Origin: Corticium candelabrum
Lineage: Eukaryota; Porifera; Homoscleromorpha; Homosclerophorida; Plakinidae
DNA: 64,000 nucleotides
NCBI RefSeq assembly: GCF_963422355.1
Contig: NC_085089.1
Coordinates: 981,001-1,045,000 of the forward strand
Direction of reading: 5' to 3'
The position numbers and the translations under genes are program-made. The notes below the pieces were generated by a model. The model saw nothing but the letters and a program-made list of their open reading frames with translations, searched no databases and had not been told where the DNA came from. Below, piece after piece: positions 41,398 through 64,000 of the stretch (position 1 is the stretch's first letter; each line of letters opens with the position of its first letter).

Positions 41398-42197
41398 CAC
41401 ACAGACAGACAGACGGACAGACAGACAGACACACACACACACCACTCCTCACCATGTGCCGTCTCATTCGCACAATAGTACACGTATGACGCGCCAGGAG
41501 TCAGCTTCCACTCGCTCCTATCCGGAATCGCTGCCACACACAAAGCACCGTCATCACAACCAACTCCTCCGCATACCACGCATGCTCCCCTCACTAGTGA
41601 ACTTGTCTGGCTTTGGGAACACATAGTTGACACTCAAATATTTCTTCGCCTCGGTCGCTGCCTTATTCGACCAGTTTCCCGTGATGATGTAGTCAGCGAC
41701 GGGTTTCTCGCCTCGCAACAGATTCAATGGAACGGCAGAAAACTGTCCCGTCCCGCCTCCCTGCAGGAACATCACCTTGTAGTTATTCGGAATCGACCTG
41801 CAAGAATGCTCATCATTAGGCCATCAATAGAGCTCATCAGGCGCTCCATTCTCCAAGTGACAAACACAATTGCGCACACAGACGGTCAATTAGCGCGCGT
41901 TACGCCCCCTCTGCACGTGACCGGTAGCACTTACAGCAGTCGACGAAAAACGGACTCCGCCACTTTGTTCATCTCGGCGTAGTGCGTCGAACGGTGGCTC
42001 ATCTCTGCAATAAAAATTTTTGTCGACATAATAGCATTAGTAATGCATATCTAATGGTGTGCAGACTTGCCTAGCACGCTCAAGCCAGTTTGTTCGAAGC
42101 AGCACAGCTCGCGCTGAGCTCGTTCGAGCACGTCTAGTGGCAGTTTTGCAGGTCCTGGACCGAAGTTGATCGCTCGCTTGTCCGCGTAACCGTTCAT
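38542..42197 (-). CDS. PSAT1: phosphoserine aminotransferase, complete
   Basis: Eleven exons on the minus strand: 42197-42071, 42004-41935, 41797-41595, 41530-41453, 40088-39994, 39936-39873, 39795-39737, 39679-39577, 39076-39004, 38942-38805 and 38656-38542. Phases agree throughout, giving 374 residues, close to the usual 370. Family marks include [11 protein letters not shown] at the start, [59 protein letters not shown] (Lys binds pyridoxal phosphate), [12 protein letters not shown] and the C-terminal [19 protein letters not shown]. The enzyme makes phosphoserine from phosphohydroxypyruvate and glutamate in cytosolic serine synthesis, and acts as a dimer. Intron 1 uses a GC donor (AG|gcaagt) instead of GT. 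Introns 4 and 10 hold (CA)n tracts. A broken partial copy lies at 30083-32411. Confidence 0.93.
38683..38748. repeat. (GT)n microsatellite in PSAT1 intron 10
   Basis: Pure GT run of about 66 bases between PSAT1 exons 10 and 11. Confidence 0.95.
40125..40190. repeat. (CAGA)n-(CA)n microsatellite in PSAT1 intron 4
   Basis: Compound repeat 37 bases upstream of PSAT1 exon 5 in transcription order; the same as 32447-32536 but with fewer CA units. Confidence 0.95.
41195..41300 (-). repeat. tRNA-derived SINE-like sequence, copy 2
   Basis: Homologous to 35640-35743 by the tandem duplication; A-box-like GCTCAATTGGTTAGAGAG on the minus strand. It sits inside PSAT1 intron 4, beside the CA-rich tract 41284-41433. 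Confidence 0.5.
41284..41433. repeat. CA-rich compound microsatellite in PSAT1 intron 4
   Basis: CA repeats interrupted by CCCA, TC, AA and (CAGA)n units, ending 19 bases from PSAT1 exon 4. Confidence 0.9.
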
Positions 42198-42742
42198 TGT
42201 TGCTCGACGACGCTTGCACCAGCACGCACTGCGACTCCCAACGGATGGGCTATGTCAAGCATGCGTGCAACACGTGGCTACGAAGCTACCCAACAGAATC
42301 GGGGGCGTCGCTGATTGGTCGAGACGATTTTGACACTAATTGTCGGAATGCAAACAATGGTAACACGTGACGAAAGAGTCACGCACGACAAGCTAAAATA
42401 GCTTGACTGACTAATCGCATTAGTAGATATTTTGCATTTTTCATAGTTTTCTATTTATACATCAATGATTCATACATGTAGTCTACATGTCTAACTGTAA
42501 CCTTTTACTAACCTCGCCTCAGACGCACTGTTCTAGTTTTAGCTACTAACAGTTAGCCCTGGCAAACAGATCATCCGGGGTTGTAATCAACACTGCCAGG
42601 TCACCGTGCAGTGCTACGGCGGTATTATTGCAAAAAAGCTAGACTTCCATTACAGTTAGGTAATGCCTACTACAGGTCCGAGTAGTATTACTTACTAGTA
42701 GCTAACTTCCGGACCATTCATTACTAGATATGATAAGTTGGA

Positions 42743-42948
42743 CCATGTAACATATACGGGGTTTGTAAAGTAGATCCGGGGAATAAATAGATCAGTTCCA
42801 ATCGTCTTGACTATAAGAAAAATTTATCTTATTATAAAAATTTGAAAAATAAATGAATAATAAAATAATTTTTTTTGTAGTCAAGACGATTGGAACTGAT
42901 CTATTCATTCCCCGGATCTACTTTACAAACCCCGTATGTGTTACATGG
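42743..42948. mobile_element. MITE-like element with 71-base inverted repeats
   Basis: Left arm 42743-42813 and right arm 42878-42948 pair almost perfectly (tips CCATGTAACA and TGTTACATGG) around an AT-rich centre. No coding capacity. Confidence 0.65.
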
Positions 42949-43123
42949 TTGTAAACGCGCACTTGCTCGCGTGCCCGTCAATCTCCCGAGTCGTTTAGAC
43001 ACTTGCTGTGTTCGTTGGTATTTTGTAGGCAATACAGTGTCATATTTTCACTACGTACCAGTCCATGAAGTACCGTTCCACGAGTTCCGCTTTCATATGG
43101 GCCCTCCGCGACAAGAAAGACTT

Positions 43124-43228
43124 GACCCAGTCTCTCTCCGCCCTCGTCATTCCCCGGATGGTCAATCCTGGCAAAAAAAGCTCCGCTGGACAATCAGGGA
43201 AATGACGAGGGCGGAGAGAGACTGGGTC
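43124..43228. repeat. perfect hairpin, 28-base arms
   Basis: Arms 43124-43151 and 43201-43228 are exact inverted copies (GACCCAGTCTCTCTCCGCCC at the tip) with a 49-base loop. It lies 170 bases upstream of the COX7A2L-like start codon. Confidence 0.85.
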
Positions 43229-43397
43229 CTAGCAAAAATATAGCAGTCTTGCACTCTAATAGACTGATTGGTACGTCAAACAAAGCGAACATAGAGTTTT
43301 ACTGCTACTCGCGATGCCTGGCCTGCGCTGTAATTGGTCGGGGAATGCAAGGTCTAATACGGGAGCTTGATTTGTGTGTACGACTGAGCGTTGTCTC

Positions 43398-44481
43398 ATG
43401 TTTTATCGATTTAGTCAGTTTTCTGGTCGTCTGAGTCAGGCAAATGCTGAAACGGCTTATTACCCTCAGGTGAGATGTCTACGTGAGTCGAAATAAGGAC
43501 ATAGGAAGTAATTCTACGTAGGCCAACACTGATGGCACAGACCGGTGCTATGGTGAAACGCCATCAAGTGTAAGGATTTATTCTAAGGAGAACGAGGATA
43601 TGTCATATGTCTATTGAGTTTTTCAAAGCGTAGATACGCGAAAATAAATACTTTGTGACGTCACAATCAGTTGCTACGAAACCATGACAGAACAGAAAAT
43701 TGATTAAAATTGTGTTTAGATATTGAACATCGGCTTTAAATTTAAAATTATTTGTTACCATATACAAAATTATTTACCATTTATTATAATAATTTTAATT
43801 GTTGGGATTGAGACAGAAAACGCAACAAAATACAAAATATTGTCTTTACTGTAGATCGGGCAAATGCCAACGTTTACTAGTGATTGTTAACTATAGTTGT
43901 TAATTTATTTCAATAATTAATGGGTCCAAAATACGTCAGTTTACCTTAGATTCAGGAGAGGGCAAATGACATGTCTGTAAGGGAGGGAGTGGCTCCAGAG
44001 TGTGTGAGACTTTGTTGGCATTTTATTCCTACGGATTTGATAATCTATGGGACATTGCTGGCATCTCGATTCTTAGCGATTTGGCAAAGTTCCTGTGGGA
44101 CTTCATTCGTGTTTTGATTCGTAGGGATTTGGTAAAGTTCCTGAAGTGAAGCCTTCGTCGTTGCCGTCGAGCACTAAGGTTGTGCCGAGTGGTGGTGGAT
44201 CGAGTGGAGGATTTGGCATCGTGAACAGAGTCAACAGAGTGCCCTTGTTTCAGAACTTGTTTCAGGTGTTGTCTGATCGATTTTGAATGATCACATGTGG
44301 GAGTGATTGCAGCATGTGTTGTGTATTGCAGCGAGGTGATGCTGCCATGCCCGTCCATCTGCGTGGCGGACGTCGAGATGTCGTGATCTACCAATCACTG
44401 ATGGTGCTGTCTGTGGTAGGAACGGTATTCACCTTTCAACAACTCTTCATGGCTGCACTGGGCAAAATGAAAAAGCTCTAG
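43398..44481 (+). CDS. COX7A2L: COX7A2L / SCAF1-like respiratory supercomplex factor
   Basis: Three exons, 43398-43469, 44125-44265 and 44332-44481 (all phase 0), encode 120 residues. The first exon reads MFYRFSQFSGRLSQANAETA then YYPQ, matching the start of COX7A2L (MYYKFSGF...AYSPQG in the vertebrate protein). A glycine/serine linker is followed by the COX7A domain: VPLFQNLFQRGDAAMPVHLR, then one membrane helix (SLMVLSVVGTVFTFQQLFMA) and a basic end. COX7A2L/SCAF1 sits in the mitochondrial inner membrane and links complexes III and IV. The long N-terminal part before the COX7A domain argues for COX7A2L rather than plain COX7A. Intron 1 contains a duplicated copy of the exon 2 start (see findings). 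It is convergent with HECTD1. Confidence 0.82.
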
Positions 44482-45077
44482 GAAAACATAAGAAAGACAG
44501 TTGACTATCACGTTGTGGTCTTTATGCGATAGTTGATTTCAAATATTGTAATCTTTATGTATGTGTATTATCAAGCAGTTTCCATCCCATCTCTTGTCAC
44601 TGTATCCATGAGTATCTCATTGTCTCCATTTTGCTATGATGTTGTAGTACACATCGTAGGTCCATGATCTACTATGATACATAGGAGGTCCTTCTGTTGC
44701 TGCTGACAGACTGACTGGGCGTGGCTGTAACAGACTGATATTGTATCCTTTCTGCCACGTGATGAGATAGGAAGAGATACTATACAGGGTCTATCACACA
44801 CATGCACGTGTATACATAACAATGATACGACAATAGATGTGCATAATACACAACCATAAGGTCAAGAGAGAGTCATACACATACATGTTAACATCAGACC
44901 GGAACGAGATAGCTGCTCAGTCAACGCACGAGTATGGATCTGTGATTTTGTGTGAGTTTGCAAATAACAATGTATCTGATATATGCACATTTTAATGTCT
45001 GAATCAAAACGAAAGTAGTTCACATCCATTCTTTATCAACATCTCCTAATCTACATGTCAATATTATCAAACCCACT
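44482..45077. other. convergent 3' spacer, COX7A2L to HECTD1
   Basis: Contains the 3' untranslated ends of both genes. No coding sequence, repeat or clear poly(A) hexamer stands out. Confidence 0.5.
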
Positions 45078-63797
<18,720 letters not shown>

Positions 63798-63868
63798 CTG
63801 TAAATAAATAAAGACGGGAAAACTAAGTTTTCTATGTAGCAGACATAGAAAGCTGAATACATCAGTGG

Positions 63869-64000
63869 ACACACACAGCATTAGTGGACACACACAGCAT
63901 TACTGGACACATACAGCATTACTGGACACATACAGCATTACTGGACACATACAGCATTAGTGGACACACACAGCATCAGTGGACACACACAGCATTAGTG
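63869..64000. repeat. 19-base minisatellite, continues past window
   Basis: Seven or so copies of AGTGGACACACACAGCATT with AGT/ACT and CACA/CATA variants, in the HECTD1 intron upstream of exon 63797-63527. Confidence 0.9.

Larger units (their letters stand above)
42198..43397. other. divergent spacer between PSAT1 and COX7A2L-like gene
   Basis: Holds both promoters (PSAT1 on the minus and COX7A2L on the plus strand), a MITE-like inverted repeat (42743-42948), a perfect hairpin (43124-43228) and, near 42513-42580, a degenerate copy of the GC-rich palindrome core of 27436. No coding sequence was recognised. Confidence 0.5.

Noticed and set aside
44029-44394. 121-residue minus-strand frame
   Set aside because: It is antisense to the COX7A2L-like exon 2 and the duplicated acceptor region; composition reflects the other strand.
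63869-64000. CRISPR-like array
   Set aside because: The units are directly adjacent with no unique spacers; it is a minisatellite.

Overview
The window is animal nuclear DNA. Its genes are split by many short GT-AG introns (often 50-100 bases), and the recognisable products belong to animal families: a PPP1R37-type leucine-rich protein, a CIMIP1-type ciliary protein, ZNF106, SLC49A4, PSAT1, COX7A2L and HECTD1. Introns and spacers hold very many (CA)n and (TA)n microsatellites and short inverted-repeat elements. The mix of conserved animal genes with Kelch-EGF-transmembrane-kinase receptors suggests an early-branching animal such as a sponge; this is inference, and no species marker was seen. 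There is no sign of prokaryotic operons, CRISPR arrays or viral genes. Exon joins were chosen by splice consensus, reading phase and family similarity recalled from memory; no alignment or transcript data were used. || Layout. 0.5-1.9 kb (+): 3' part of a PPP1R37-like gene. 2.2-2.75 kb (+): complete CIMIP1/C20orf85-like gene. 3.26-3.5 kb (-): possible small gene, head to head with the next. 3.6-13.2 kb (+): complete 17-exon ZNF106-like gene, whose 3.7 kb second intron carries two MITE-like elements. 13.2-24.3 kb (-): two tandem paralogous receptor kinases (Kelch-like ectodomain, cysteine-rich/EGF stem, one membrane segment, TKL-like kinase), with a degenerate third copy of their last exon nearby and an 898-base TTAA-flanked fold-back element between them. 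24.3-27.4 kb: mostly no recognisable gene. || 27.4-42.2 kb: a tandem duplication. Each unit has an SLC49A4-like transporter (+) followed by a convergent PSAT1 gene (-). The distal unit has a complete 11-exon PSAT1. The proximal unit has a broken copy: exons 1-4 are absent, exon 9 is replaced by DNA holding a Tc1-like fragment, and a 2.3 kb long-inverted-repeat element carrying part of a RecQ-type helicase lies upstream of its remaining exons. The duplication joint lies at a (CA)n tract. 43.4-44.5 kb (+): COX7A2L/SCAF1-like gene. 45.1-63.8 kb (-): the last 28 exons of HECTD1, an E3 ubiquitin ligase, including one intron that is almost entirely an uninterrupted 790-base (AC)n tract. The window ends in a 19-base minisatellite. 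|| The genes do not form a pathway. One loose link is that SLC49A4 has been described as a vitamin B6 (pyridoxine) transporter and PSAT1 needs pyridoxal phosphate; their adjacency may be chance.
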